Shown in pieces: positions 7,138 to 15,836 of a DNA stretch of 41,868 nt. This DNA is from Cerasicoccus frondis (GTDB lineage: Bacteria; Verrucomicrobiota; Verrucomicrobiia; Opitutales; Cerasicoccaceae), in contig JAVDPC010000039.1 of assembly GCA_031296915.1 (NCBI GenBank), positions 1 through 41,868 of the forward strand, read 5' to 3'. The notes below the pieces were generated by a model. That model worked only from the letters and a program-made list of their open reading frames with translations, did no database searches and had not been told where the DNA came from. The stretch's first letter is position 1, and every line of letters begins with the position of its first letter. A program made the position numbers and the translations under genes.

Positions 7138-10100
7138 CAAAGTTGCCTCATGAGTTCTCGAACCAAATCCTGTTGCTGTTGAACTTGCATCTGGACCGCA
7201 AGCTGATGGCCTTGCTCGCCCATCAAGCTGTTTTTCGCCAGATCAACGCCGATTTCGAGAGCTTTCTCCCTCAGAGCCTCGCCAACCATTTCCGTGGCCG
7301 ACATGCGTGTATTGATTTCCGAAGCCCTTTCTTCGAGGCCGACAACATCGTCAGTAACGATCATCACATCATCCTTGCCGCGGCTCACCGCAACCAGGAA
7401 CTTTGTTAGATCCGTCGCACCGAGCGATGTTTCGCGGAACGAGGCAAACACCTTGTCGGCTTCCATGCCCTGCGATGATTCCGGGGTTGTATAATAGCCG
7501 TGACGCAAGTGGCCGTAATCTTTCGGAATAACGCCGTGTTCCTTGGTGACCAGGTCGCCGTCTTTGGTGAAGCCAACCACATTGATCGAATCGCCGTTGT
7601 AGATGTCCACACCGTTCTTCGATGTCCCGTTGCGCGTAGATTGAAGGCGATCCCCTGCCCCGATCTCGATGGCCATGCGCTCATGGACGGAAATTCGATC
7701 AGCAGCCGTATGAATGGGAAAATTCTCCAGTTTGGGATTCTCATGCCCTTCCCGAACGACCATGACGGTCCCCCTTGAGCCATCATAGCCCAGGACTTCG
7801 GCCGCTTCGCCTTTTTCCCAATCGTCAAAGGCTTGTTCGACGCGGATCACCATGCCGGGTTCGTATTTGTAATACTGCGCCCGGTCCGCAGGGTCCATGT
7901 GTGTGGGTTTCAGGGTGTCAAATTCCCTGGCGTCCTGGATTCTGCCGGCATCCTTTAGTTTGCCGCGAATGGCGGACGTGTATTGCTCTCCCTCAACATG
8001 GGTTGGTGAGACGATCATTGCGCTCTTCCCCGTGCCTTTGGTGTAATTGACGTATTGATCGCTCAGATACTCGGTAAGCGCCACATCCCGCTTTTCCTGG
8101 TCCGATTGAGCTTCAGGCTGGCGCAAATGGCCGTAATCCTTGGGAATAATCCCGTGTTCGTTGGTAATGATGTCCCCCTCTTTCGTAAATCCGGCAATCT
8201 TGATCGGGTCATCATAGCCGATCATGGTCCCCTGTTTGGATTGCCCCAATTTTGTTGAATGCAATCTGTCGCCAGTCGCGACCTGAATCGATTCACGCTC
8301 GTGGACGGAAATGTGTTTCGCGGCTGACTCAACCGGGAAATATTCGTATTCTGGATTCTCCTGATCCTTACGCACCACCACGACTTTACCCCGCGATTCA
8401 TCGACCTGGACTACCTCAGCTGAAGCGCCCTTCTCCCAGGATTGAATATCTTCCTCGACCTCGATGATCATGCCAGGCTCGTAATTCGAGTATTCGCAGC
8501 GGTCAGCTTCTTCCTCCAGGGCAGGCTTTAAGACCTCAACCTCTCGTTTGTCTTCCTGTCGCTTATCTTGTTCGACTTCCTCCGGATCCGATTCCGTTTT
8601 ATGCTCCGGCTCAGTGCGCACTTTTTCTTTTTCAGAGTCATCCTTGGCGAGCTCAGATTCTTTGACCGGATCGCTGAATCTCGATTCACGCTCTTTTTCG
8701 TCTTTCGACTTTATGGTTTTTTCGTCCACGATGGCCCCCATCTTTTTCAATATGGCAACCGCATCAGAAACCCGACCTTCATTGATCGCCTTAACGGCTT
8801 CCCGGTATTGGTCGTTTTTCTGACGGAAAATCTGCGTCAATGTTGCTGTGTCGAGCCCGCCAAATTCTTCAGCAATCCGTAGCGCGTCGCCACGTTTGAC
8901 CCCACGCGTTTGTTGGGTATCGCCACCCAGGACGACCTTGGCAGCACCATTTTCCGCCGCGATCTGGAAGATTTTCAGCATATCCTCGACGCCAAGCATC
9001 CCGGCTTCATCCACCCAAAGAACCTTGTCTTTGAGTGATTTTTGAACCCGGTCGCTTCGCAGGAGCATTTCGACGGTTTGGGCCTGTTCAAAGTCCACTT
9101 TCAAGCGGCGATTCGTTAACAGCGCCAACGGAGCAAACACCGCGAGTTCTTTCCCTATCGTCCCCAGCCCGGCGTCCACCTCGCCCATCAGGGTCGTTTT
9201 TCCACTGCCCGTGAATCCACGCACGCCAACAATCCAGGCGTTAGATTCCATGACCAGGCGAGTAGCTTTTTCCTGTTCACGCGTGTCGTATCGGGGGTCG
9301 TTGAAGATGTCCGTTTGGAAAACGTATTCATCATCAACCAAAGCGGCCTTGGCGTTTTTGCCTTTGCGGATATAGCCAACAATGGCACGTTCCTGGGCCA
9401 GAACTTTGCGCGTGGTAATCATTGTTTCGCCGTTGAGACGGCTCACGATAATGTCGTCACGAGAATGCAAGGCCTCGACAACTTCCTTTTCGGTCACGGA
9501 GGTAATGCCATGTTTCAAGGCCTCGGCGTAAACCCGCTCGATCTCGACGGTCGAATGCTTGAAAAACACCTTCTCCAGAGCATGATTGACTGCTTCCTCG
9601 ACCGTCGATGTCAGCTGCCGGGGAACATTGCCCACCAAGGCATTTTCCAGTCCCTCGATCTCCGGCCAGAGCTCGCGGTCCGATCCATACCAGATGTCCC
9701 AAAGCTCGGACATCGTGAAATCCTTATTCTTGTTCTCACGAATGAGCGCGCCGACGGCCGCCTTTTGGGCAGGGGTCAAATCGCGCTCTTTGGCGATCCT
9801 CTCAATGAGTTCCGTCCGCCGGGAATAGCGCTCAATGGTTGCCCGTGTGACGCCGGCAATCTCGAAATACTTATCGGTTTTGGCAAGCTCGAATCCGAGT
9901 TCTTTGAACTCCTGGGCCAGCGCCGAGTGATAGAGTTCCTGGTAGAAATATGCCTTTTTTTTGATGGGCCCAAACTGGCCCGCCTTGAAGCATTGATCTT
10001 CCTCTGAGTAAGTGGCGTTGAAGACCGGCACGTGCATATGAACGTGGGGATCAGGAACGCTATTTACCGGACGGGTCGTAAAATGCAGGAACGATCCATA

Positions 10101-10550
10101 AACCATGTTGCCGGTTTTAATGTCATGGTTAGCCTTGTCCTTACGGACCCGCGTATGCATTTCGGCTTCCATCCGATCCATCGTTTTGGCAACAGCTCGC
10201 TCCATTGCTTCGAGGATGCGTTTATCTCCCGTATAGGTGTAAATGATGCTGGCCGACTTGGGCAAATCGAAGGTGAAATCGTAAAAAACCCTCCGTTCAG
10301 TTTCCCCAGTTTGCTTGTTGATAACGCCATCCCTGGGGGTGAGCTTTTCACCTTCTGGAGTCCGATTTTCGCACAGTCGATGGAAATCATCGCGCTCAAT
10401 CGCTCCGGAGAGCCCAAGCATTTCGGCACCCTTGCCGCCCCAGGAGCCCGCCACTTCTTGATCCTCCATATAGTAATCACCACACTTCAAACTTTCGTCG
10501 AAGTATTTCTTAGCTGCCTCTTGCGAGTTATTGGCGTAGATTCGGAGCAT
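7137..10550 (-). CDS. MobF-family conjugative relaxase-helicase (TrwC/TraI-like)
   Basis: This protein would nick the transferred strand at oriT and unwind it. N-terminal relaxase domain: paired catalytic tyrosines (Y26, Y27 in CGDYYMEDQ) and the metal-binding three-histidine motif PDPHVHMHVPVFNAT at about 166-180. Superfamily 1 helicase: Walker A GFTGSGKTT at about 444-452, Walker B VLWVDEAGML at about 509-518, motif III LGGDTQQTRG at about 538-547, motif V TPESSQGMEADKVF at about 1020-1033 and motif VI VAVSRGKDDVMIVTDD at about 1051-1066. A charged Lys/Glu linker spans about 603-677. A domain of about 120 residues is present twice (see the repeat feature), which is unusual. The start is the ATG at 10550; its ribosome site is weak. 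The gene is divergent from the coupling protein across 168 bases. Confidence 0.93.
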   Translation of the reverse strand: MLRIYANNSQEAAKKYFDESLKCGDYYMEDQEVAGSWGGKGAEMLGLSGAIERDDFHRLCENRTPEGEKLTPRDGVINKQTGETERRVFYDFTFDLPKSASIIYTYTGDKRILEAMERAVAKTMDRMEAEMHTRVRKDKANHDIKTGNMVYGSFLHFTTRPVNSVPDPHVHMHVPVFNATYSEEDQCFKAGQFGPIKKKAYFYQELYHSALAQEFKELGFELAKTDKYFEIAGVTRATIERYSRRTELIERIAKERDLTPAQKAAVGALIRENKNKDFTMSELWDIWYGSDRELWPEIEGLENALVGNVPRQLTSTVEEAVNHALEKVFFKHSTVEIERVYAEALKHGITSVTEKEVVEALHSRDDIIVSRLNGETMITTRKVLAQERAIVGYIRKGKNAKAALVDDEYVFQTDIFNDPRYDTREQEKATRLVMESNAWIVGVRGFTGSGKTTLMGEVDAGLGTIGKELAVFAPLALLTNRRLKVDFEQAQTVEMLLRSDRVQKSLKDKVLWVDEAGMLGVEDMLKIFQIAAENGAAKVVLGGDTQQTRGVKRGDALRIAEEFGGLDTATLTQIFRQKNDQYREAVKAINEGRVSDAVAILKKMGAIVDEKTIKSKDEKERESRFSDPVKESELAKDDSEKEKVRTEPEHKTESDPEEVEQDKRQEDKREVEVLKPALEEEADRCEYSNYEPGMIIEVEEDIQSWEKGASAEVVQVDESRGKVVVVRKDQENPEYEYFPVESAAKHISVHERESIQVATGDRLHSTKLGQSKQGTMIGYDDPIKIAGFTKEGDIITNEHGIIPKDYGHLRQPEAQSDQEKRDVALTEYLSDQYVNYTKGTGKSAMIVSPTHVEGEQYTSAIRGKLKDAGRIQDAREFDTLKPTHMDPADRAQYYKYEPGMVIRVEQAFDDWEKGEAAEVLGYDGSRGTVMVVREGHENPKLENFPIHTAADRISVHERMAIEIGAGDRLQSTRNGTSKNGVDIYNGDSINVVGFTKDGDLVTKEHGVIPKDYGHLRHGYYTTPESSQGMEADKVFASFRETSLGATDLTKFLVAVSRGKDDVMIVTDDVVGLEERASEINTRMSATEMVGEALREKALEIGVDLAKNSLMGEQGHQLAVQMQVQQQQDLVRELMRQL
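7512..8492 (-). repeat. Duplicated domain inside the relaxase-helicase (units 8125-8492 and 7512-7866)
   Basis: Two protein segments of about 120 residues (about 686-810 and 895-1013) align throughout. Each starts YEPGM(I/V)I, passes ISVHER, GDRL(H/Q)ST and GFTK(E/D)GD, and ends with IPKDYGHLR. The second copy occupies the usual place of the RecD/TraI accessory beta-barrel between helicase motifs IV and V. The first copy is inserted before the motif-IV-like SPTHVEGEQYTSAIRGKL, so it is an added duplicate. Confidence 0.8.
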
Positions 10551-10718
10551 CCTTACTTTTTAGTGAGCGAGTATCAGTAAGAAAGGGGGCAACCACAAGT
10601 TGTCCAGAGAAAATCTTCAGACATCTCCCCTTATGCACAATGTCACGCAAAAGTCACGAAACTACGGACTGATTTTCGTTGTGCTGTGAATCTTCATGTG
10701 TATTCCATATTTTCTATT
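10551..10718. other. Divergent intergenic region between relaxase and coupling protein; candidate oriT
   Basis: This is the only sizeable gap between the divergent relaxase and coupling-protein genes. It contains a stem-like GGCAAC-CACAA-GTTGTC around 10588-10604, a C/T-rich run after it and no open frame with a ribosome site. MobF plasmids often carry oriT near the relaxase gene, and both promoters must lie here. No nick-site consensus was recognised, so the oriT call is position-based inference. Confidence 0.3.
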
Positions 10719-13640
10719 ATGGAATCGGACGACGCTGCTAAATCCGACGCTCTCTATAGCCGCCCTCCGTGGACGCCACTGGAGATGACAAATGCTGACA
10801 AAGAGGCCCTTCAGTATTTTGAGCCTCATGTGAAACCTATATCTGAGAATCCAGAGGAAACCGTTCTTCTGGAGTTGCCCCAAAGGAAGTTTACTTTGTC
10901 CGACGCCCTCACCGGAACGCTCGTGCTTGGCGCTAGCGGAAGTGGTAAGACCAGCGGAATCGGAGCTTACCTAGCGAGGGCTTATTTAAGGGCTGGAATC
11001 GGCGGCCTTGTATTGACCTCGAAGTATGACGAGGATGATGGGGATTTGCAACTCTGGCAGAGGATGGCCGCTGAATGTGGTCGGGAACAAGACCTACTCG
11101 TAGTGTCCGATGACGGTGAGAACCGTTGCAACCTTCTCAATTATCAAATTTCCGGACCGGGACACACCTACGCACATCAAATTTTGGAATGGATTTTAAC
11201 CGCTTTTGAAGTGTCGCAGGGCGACGGACGTGATGGCGGGGATCCGATCTGGAAAGATGCGATGGAAACAATGCTGCTAAACGGTATCCTTTTGTTGCAG
11301 TGTGCGCATGAAGAAATTTCACTCGAGCGCCTCGACGAGATTATCCGAAGCGCCCCAAAAACCATCTCCGAAGTCGATCTTCCGGAGAAACGCACATCTT
11401 CTTACTGTTTAAAACTCATTGATCTGATCGAACAAGAAGACGATTTTCAGGAAGAGAGAAATTCTAAGAACTTTAAGAGTGCCTTACGATATTGGACAGA
11501 TAGCTATCCCAGCCTTTCTCCCAATACACGCACCAGTGTCGTGTTTACTTTTCAGTCGGTGTTTTCTAAACTGGCAATTGATCCATACAGTAGCCTGTTC
11601 GATTCCGATACAAACTTTGTTCCTGAGGACTCAATACGTGGCAAAATCATCATCATAAATTTGCCGATTAACTTATTCGGCAAGACAGGTAAGATGATTC
11701 AGGTCATGTTCAAATTTGCCTGGCAGAAAGCCATGCTACGCCGAACGAAAAAGTATCCTCCGGTTTTTCTTTGGGCCGACGAATGCCAGTGTTACGCCTA
11801 CTCGAAGGACACCGATTTTCAACCGATGGCGCGATCAGCTGGCGTCTGCACCGTCTACATGTCTCAAAGTCTGGCCAAGTTTCGTATCGAATTGGGCCAT
11901 CAGGTTGGTGACGATTATCTCAATGCAATGGCCGCATGTATGTCCGAGAAATTTTTTCATCGGCTGGCCGACCAGGATACCCAGCAATGGGCATCCGATC
12001 TATTCTCAAAGGAAATTATCAGATTGCGGAATCAAAGCGACTCAACGGGACGAACCGAGGGAAGCTTTGAAGGGGAAAACAAAGGCTACCAGGAAGGGGA
12101 AAATGCAGGCCGGTCTAGCAACTACGGTCAAAGCCCAACGTCAGGCAGGCAGTCAGGCACCAGTGAAGGCAGGAATTGGGGAGAGAATCGTGGAATCAAT
12201 GAAGGCACAAATGAGCAGAGCACGGAGGGTTGGAGTGAAACGATTGAGGCGAAAATCCAGCCGGGCGCATTTGGCGAGCTCAAACACGGCCGACGAGAGA
12301 ATCAATTTTGCACTGAGGCAATTTTCATCTCACGAAACCAGGGTTTGGTCCGACCCGCCAAGGTGTCTTTCTTTCAGTTAATTTATCAAAAAACGCCGAG
12401 ACCTAGCGGAAGGAAACCTGTGAGCATGATCTACCAGGATCACCACTCTCTGAATTTCTGTCGAGCGTCAGTTCTCGAAGCAAATCTTACCACGGACCTC
12501 AAGAACCGTGGGCTCTTCGAGGCCAATCCTGATCGTGGCTACTTGCCGCAAATCACCCTGATCTATTCCTGGGAATATCCCCCGCTAACCGAAGCAGATA
12601 TTCAGCCCATCCGGAATATTGTTCAGACGAACAAAGACCAAAACGCGCAAGAATCTCAAAAACGTCTGGATGAAGAGGCCGCACGCCGCCGTGTGGAAAT
12701 CCAAAAACATCATCTCCAGCAAGCCCTGCAATACTTTCAAGAGCCGGAAAAACTCGGTAAAACCCACTCAAACTACACCACCTGGCTTATCCTAAGTGTC
12801 GTAATTTGCAGTATTGGCGTGAACACTCTATTGGGCATCCTATCATTGACTCCAGAGTATTTTACCGAGTGGGAGCCATGGAGAATTTTTGGTTTCTTTA
12901 CTGCCTCAGTATGCGGTCTTTTTGCCAGTGCATTGGCGCTCGCGTGTTGGATCAAGAGGCGACCCATCATCAAAATAACCAAGAAAATTTATCGTTATCC
13001 GCTCGATCTTCAGGACGAGGCGGTCAGTCGCGTGGTTAACAATATGTTGATTCAAGTATATATCTTGAATTCAACCTGTCGCCTGACGCTGACAGCGTGC
13101 TACGCTGCCGTCGCTGCAATGTCAGTTACTTTCCTGACCCCTACCCTATCCTATTTGGGGCTTCTTCCTGCCGTATTTTACGGGCTCTTGTTGCAACTCA
13201 CGATGTTGTTTCCCTTCACGACTCTCGAACTCAAGAATTTATCGGCATTTAAGAGGAATATCTACAAGTTTGATATTGGATTTTGGATGCGCTTGGGAGC
13301 CTCTAGCGCCGCAACTTTAATCGGTTTCCTAGTGTTTTTCTTCCTCGAATACTTCGACCTCGTTGGCGCATCACCGATTGCGTTCCCTTTACCTATTCCG
13401 GATCACGTGGACTTTTATCGCGGTTTGATCATATCGCTGACCGTATGGACCGTTTGCAGTGCCGGCATTTTTCTTGTTTTAGAGCACTTTATTATACGGC
13501 CACATTTGGACCGATTCGATTTTGTGAAAAAGCATCGGGCCCTAGTCAGTAAGCGTATTGAGACAATGGAATTAATGAGTGAAGGTGACCTTAAAAGCAA
13601 AAGAAAGGCAGCTAAAGAATGGCTAAGAAAACCACTGTAA
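10719..13640 (+). CDS. VirD4/TraD-type coupling protein (TraG/TraM-recognition ATPase) with C-terminal membrane domain
   Basis: The hexameric ATPase would hand the relaxase-bound strand to a secretion channel. Walker A GASGSGKTSG is at about residues 71-80 and Walker B VFLWADECQCYA at about 348-359, followed by MARSAGVCTVYMSQSL, typical of TraD/TraG. A Gly/Ser/Glu-rich repetitive linker (EGENKGYQEGENAGRSSNYG and further) spans about 445-510. The last 290 residues contain about five hydrophobic segments, beginning at TWLILSVVICSIGVNTLLGI (about 686), WRIFGFFTASVCGLF, LTACYAAVAAMSVTF, LGASSAATLIGFLVFFFL and LIISLTVWTVCSAGIFLVL. Canonical VirD4 proteins anchor by two N-terminal helices; here the order is reversed. 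The start is uncertain: GTG 10686, ATG 10719 and ATG 10785 are all possible and none has a clear ribosome site. Confidence 0.85.
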   Translation: MESDDAAKSDALYSRPPWTPLEMTNADKEALQYFEPHVKPISENPEETVLLELPQRKFTLSDALTGTLVLGASGSGKTSGIGAYLARAYLRAGIGGLVLTSKYDEDDGDLQLWQRMAAECGREQDLLVVSDDGENRCNLLNYQISGPGHTYAHQILEWILTAFEVSQGDGRDGGDPIWKDAMETMLLNGILLLQCAHEEISLERLDEIIRSAPKTISEVDLPEKRTSSYCLKLIDLIEQEDDFQEERNSKNFKSALRYWTDSYPSLSPNTRTSVVFTFQSVFSKLAIDPYSSLFDSDTNFVPEDSIRGKIIIINLPINLFGKTGKMIQVMFKFAWQKAMLRRTKKYPPVFLWADECQCYAYSKDTDFQPMARSAGVCTVYMSQSLAKFRIELGHQVGDDYLNAMAACMSEKFFHRLADQDTQQWASDLFSKEIIRLRNQSDSTGRTEGSFEGENKGYQEGENAGRSSNYGQSPTSGRQSGTSEGRNWGENRGINEGTNEQSTEGWSETIEAKIQPGAFGELKHGRRENQFCTEAIFISRNQGLVRPAKVSFFQLIYQKTPRPSGRKPVSMIYQDHHSLNFCRASVLEANLTTDLKNRGLFEANPDRGYLPQITLIYSWEYPPLTEADIQPIRNIVQTNKDQNAQESQKRLDEEAARRRVEIQKHHLQQALQYFQEPEKLGKTHSNYTTWLILSVVICSIGVNTLLGILSLTPEYFTEWEPWRIFGFFTASVCGLFASALALACWIKRRPIIKITKKIYRYPLDLQDEAVSRVVNNMLIQVYILNSTCRLTLTACYAAVAAMSVTFLTPTLSYLGLLPAVFYGLLLQLTMLFPFTTLELKNLSAFKRNIYKFDIGFWMRLGASSAATLIGFLVFFFLEYFDLVGASPIAFPLPIPDHVDFYRGLIISLTVWTVCSAGIFLVLEHFIIRPHLDRFDFVKKHRALVSKRIETMELMSEGDLKSKRKAAKEWLRKPL

Positions 13641-13834
13641 TTACCCTGAAGGAACTCAGATCGTTGAAGAAGGAGGCGGTGCGAGACATCCAGGCCGGCC
13701 AGGAAATTGTTCTTACCGATCGAGGGGAGCCCTTCGGTAAAATCATCCCCTATAATCGCCAGAACCAGGCTAAGGATGCGCTCGGCCGTATTCGACAACG
13801 CCGCGAACGGCGATTAGCCAAAAAAGGAGTCTAA
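13619..13834 (+). CDS. Phd/YefM-family antitoxin, 71 aa
   Basis: ATG at 13619 overlaps the last 22 bases of the coupling protein in another frame. The first 50 residues follow the Phd/YefM plan: ITLKELRSLKKEAVRDIQAG, then EIVLTDRGEPFGKIIPYN (DNA-binding domain). The C-terminus (ALGRIRQRRERRLAKKGV) is basic and probably the toxin-binding segment. The toxin gene starts three bases after the stop. The pair probably autoregulates, although any operator would lie within the coupling gene. An addiction role for the plasmid is the natural inference. Confidence 0.8.
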   Translation: MAKKTTVITLKELRSLKKEAVRDIQAGQEIVLTDRGEPFGKIIPYNRQNQAKDALGRIRQRRERRLAKKGV

Positions 13835-13837
13835 GCC

Positions 13838-14263
13838 ATGAAATCCACTGCCAAGCTGATTCTACATCCCTCTGCAATCGAAGACTTGTATTTCGGAGCT
13901 GCCAGCAAGGAACTTGTGGCCATCGAGGAGGCCCTGGGGGAAGGCATGAAGGCCTTCGTGCCAGAATCCTTTATGACCCGACTCATTCAAGCATTTCTGG
14001 ATAGAGCTGGCCGTGGCGAGCTAACGGAATCAGAACTCAACGATGAGCTGGCCGAAATTGATTACCTTCCTATCGAGATTGAGCCCACTGTCCCCTACCC
14101 TCGGCAGGATATATTGAAAATCGCTCAAGGACATCATCTGCCCGCGAACGATGCGGTCTATCTGTATCTAGCCCAAAAGGAAAAAGGATTGTTGGTTGCC
14201 ACAAATGGACAAGTGCTTGAAGCCGCCAGGTCCATGAAGGTTAAAATCTTTACGGAGCTGTGA
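13838..14263 (+). CDS. PIN-domain toxin-like protein, 141 aa
   Basis: ATG follows AAAAGGAG at a good distance and sits just after the Phd-type antitoxin, the usual order of type II modules. The fold is recognised from the third and fourth PIN motifs, LPANDAVYLYLAQKEKGLL (the Asp of the third acidic motif) and VATNGQVLEAARSMKVKIF. Two positions that are normally catalytic Asp look changed: the N-terminal LILHPSAIEDLYF has His where VapC has Asp, and the last motif has ATN instead of TxD. PIN toxins cleave RNA with a cluster of acidic residues, so this protein may be weak, may use shifted residues or may be inactive. It ends close to the convergent rep gene. Confidence 0.72.
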   Translation: MKSTAKLILHPSAIEDLYFGAASKELVAIEEALGEGMKAFVPESFMTRLIQAFLDRAGRGELTESELNDELAEIDYLPIEIEPTVPYPRQDILKIAQGHHLPANDAVYLYLAQKEKGLLVATNGQVLEAARSMKVKIFTEL

Positions 14264-14266
14264 TCG

Positions 14267-14285
14267 TCCGAAAAATGTCATAGTT
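14267..14285 (+). repeat. Isolated iteron at the rep stop codon
   Basis: These 19 bases match the origin iteron consensus (TCCG, five variable bases, TGTCATAGTT) without mismatch in the fixed part. They overlap the stop codon of rep, more than 1.5 kb from the main array. It could bind Rep and support DNA looping or handcuffing, or block transcription from the converging toxin gene. Confidence 0.75.
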
Positions 14286-15753
14286 CGCGATTTTCTTCAT
14301 TCTCAAGCCATTCCAGTGCCTTCTCAACGTATTTTCTTTGATTAGGACTGAAACTGTCCAGATTGCTGACAGCAACTGAACGATACGTCAGCGGCTGAAA
14401 TGTTTCGGGGAATCGATCCATGAAGAAGTCTTCTCGTAATCCCATGAGCCTATATTTCGCCAGTGGATCATCGCCCTTAACCTCATCTATCCATGTCTGA
14501 CGTAAGTCATACCTACTCAGATGAAGATCTTGTGTGTTCTTTTCAAGAAACTGACGTAGCTCTATTTCTGTCGCTGGCTCCATTCCTTCGGCTAGGAAGA
14601 CGGCTGTATTCCGTTGTTCTCTCTGCAATAGACCTTTCAAGACTCCAACGACATCCTGGACGTTTTGGGATACCTTCTCTGCATCCATCTTGGCCTTTAG
14701 CTGCGCTCGAGCTGTCTTCTCTGCTTCATGGCGATCCCGTTGAATAAGACGGGCCAGGCCTGCTCTCTCATCTAGTTTCTTGGCAATAAAACCACCTGGA
14801 TTCTTAACCTCAAATCCTGATCGGTTCATTTCTTCCAGTGCAACATCGAGGCTCGCTCTGGTTAACTCTAAACCATCACGTATGATAATCTTAGTCGGAT
14901 CACGAGTGTATCCGGCCGCCAAAATGTCTTCTATCAGTCTTTCCTCTGAATCAATCCGGTCCTGGTTGTCGTTGACAACCGGAAGGCCAAAATCGAGCTG
15001 ATCTGAGGGCTGATTTTCAAATATCTCAAATACGATTGAGTGAACTCGCCTACCCTTTTTCTTCTCAGTGAATTTGAATCCAATATCAGTCGATTTCAAA
15101 TCTTCCTGGGACGCCTTCAATATGCGCTTTTTGAAATCAGCATATAGCTTGTATTTTTTGTTGCCCAATTTAAATATTTCGCGAAATTCATCCAAGGTTA
15201 TCTCTATCTTCCGGTTCTGATACTGGTAACTCTTCAGTATCTCATACATACGCTGGGAGTAGACACTTCGCAGCGGCACGATGTTTCGTAATGGAAAGCG
15301 GACGAAACCGCTTTTCAGCGCTAGGAAATATGGCTTCAGATGTGGATTAATCTGGATGAGAATGCTACTACCGTCATCAGATGGCTCAGCCATTGAGACA
15401 TAGTTGACGAGTTTCGGATTTTTCCTCAAATTTCCGTTAGCGTCGCGGCCCAGTTCAAGCACCCGACTCATAAACCTTTTCGTTACTTCCCAGGTCTGCT
15501 GATGGACATGATGGCCCTTCAAGCCGGCAAGATCGGCAATTTCTTTGATCCCAACTCGATAAACTTTAAAATCGTCGTCCTCAGGGTGGACAGCTGCCAC
15601 GAGCATGTTAAATATTCTTTTTTCCGCCAATGTAATCTGTGTCGGAGCAATCGCAAACTCATTGGCCATCGCGACCATTCCACGATCAATGAGCCCTTCA
15701 GGTAAGGGAACAGCGGCTTTTTTCTTGGCAATTTTCACTGCAACTTCTGACAC
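14278..15753 (-). CDS. Rep_3-family replication initiator, 491 aa
   Basis: The protein would bind iterons and open the plasmid origin. The first 270 residues carry the two winged-helix domains of the Rep_3 family: ITLAEKRIFNMLVAAVHPED, VGIKEIADLAGLKGHHVHQQ, and then the highly characteristic LRSVYSQRMYEILKSY followed by ITLDEFREIFKL. The remaining 220 residues form an extra helical domain (KNPGGFIAKKLDER and after), making it larger than most family members. The start is GTG at 15753, seven bases after AGGAG. An inverted pair of half-iterons lies 33-65 bases upstream and the main array follows, so autorepression by Rep is likely. Confidence 0.9.
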   Translation of the reverse strand: MSEVAVKIAKKKAAVPLPEGLIDRGMVAMANEFAIAPTQITLAEKRIFNMLVAAVHPEDDDFKVYRVGIKEIADLAGLKGHHVHQQTWEVTKRFMSRVLELGRDANGNLRKNPKLVNYVSMAEPSDDGSSILIQINPHLKPYFLALKSGFVRFPLRNIVPLRSVYSQRMYEILKSYQYQNRKIEITLDEFREIFKLGNKKYKLYADFKKRILKASQEDLKSTDIGFKFTEKKKGRRVHSIVFEIFENQPSDQLDFGLPVVNDNQDRIDSEERLIEDILAAGYTRDPTKIIIRDGLELTRASLDVALEEMNRSGFEVKNPGGFIAKKLDERAGLARLIQRDRHEAEKTARAQLKAKMDAEKVSQNVQDVVGVLKGLLQREQRNTAVFLAEGMEPATEIELRQFLEKNTQDLHLSRYDLRQTWIDEVKGDDPLAKYRLMGLREDFFMDRFPETFQPLTYRSVAVSNLDSFSPNQRKYVEKALEWLENEENREL

Positions 15754-15785
15754 TTCATTACTCCTATCTGCCGTAAACTATGCTA

Positions 15786-15818
15786 AATATGACAAACGTC
15801 TAGAACAAATGTCATATT
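15786..15818. promoter_or_regulatory. Inverted half-iteron operator at the rep promoter
   Basis: AATATGACA (15786-15794) and TGTCATATT (15810-15818) form a perfect 9-bp inverted repeat with 15 bases between. The arms are the right halves of the iterons (TGTCATA). Rep_3 plasmids typically place such an inverted pair over their rep promoter for dimer-mediated autorepression. Confidence 0.75.
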
Positions 15819-15836
15819 ATCCACAGTCGAATTTCA

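Noticed and set aside
9315..10007. Open frame of 230 codons antisense to the relaxase
   Set aside because: It lies wholly within the well-supported MobF gene and has no family-like features.
7137..14263. A complete conjugation system
   Set aside because: Only relaxase and coupling protein are present; no VirB4, VirB6, VirB8-10 or pilin-like genes were recognised anywhere in the window.
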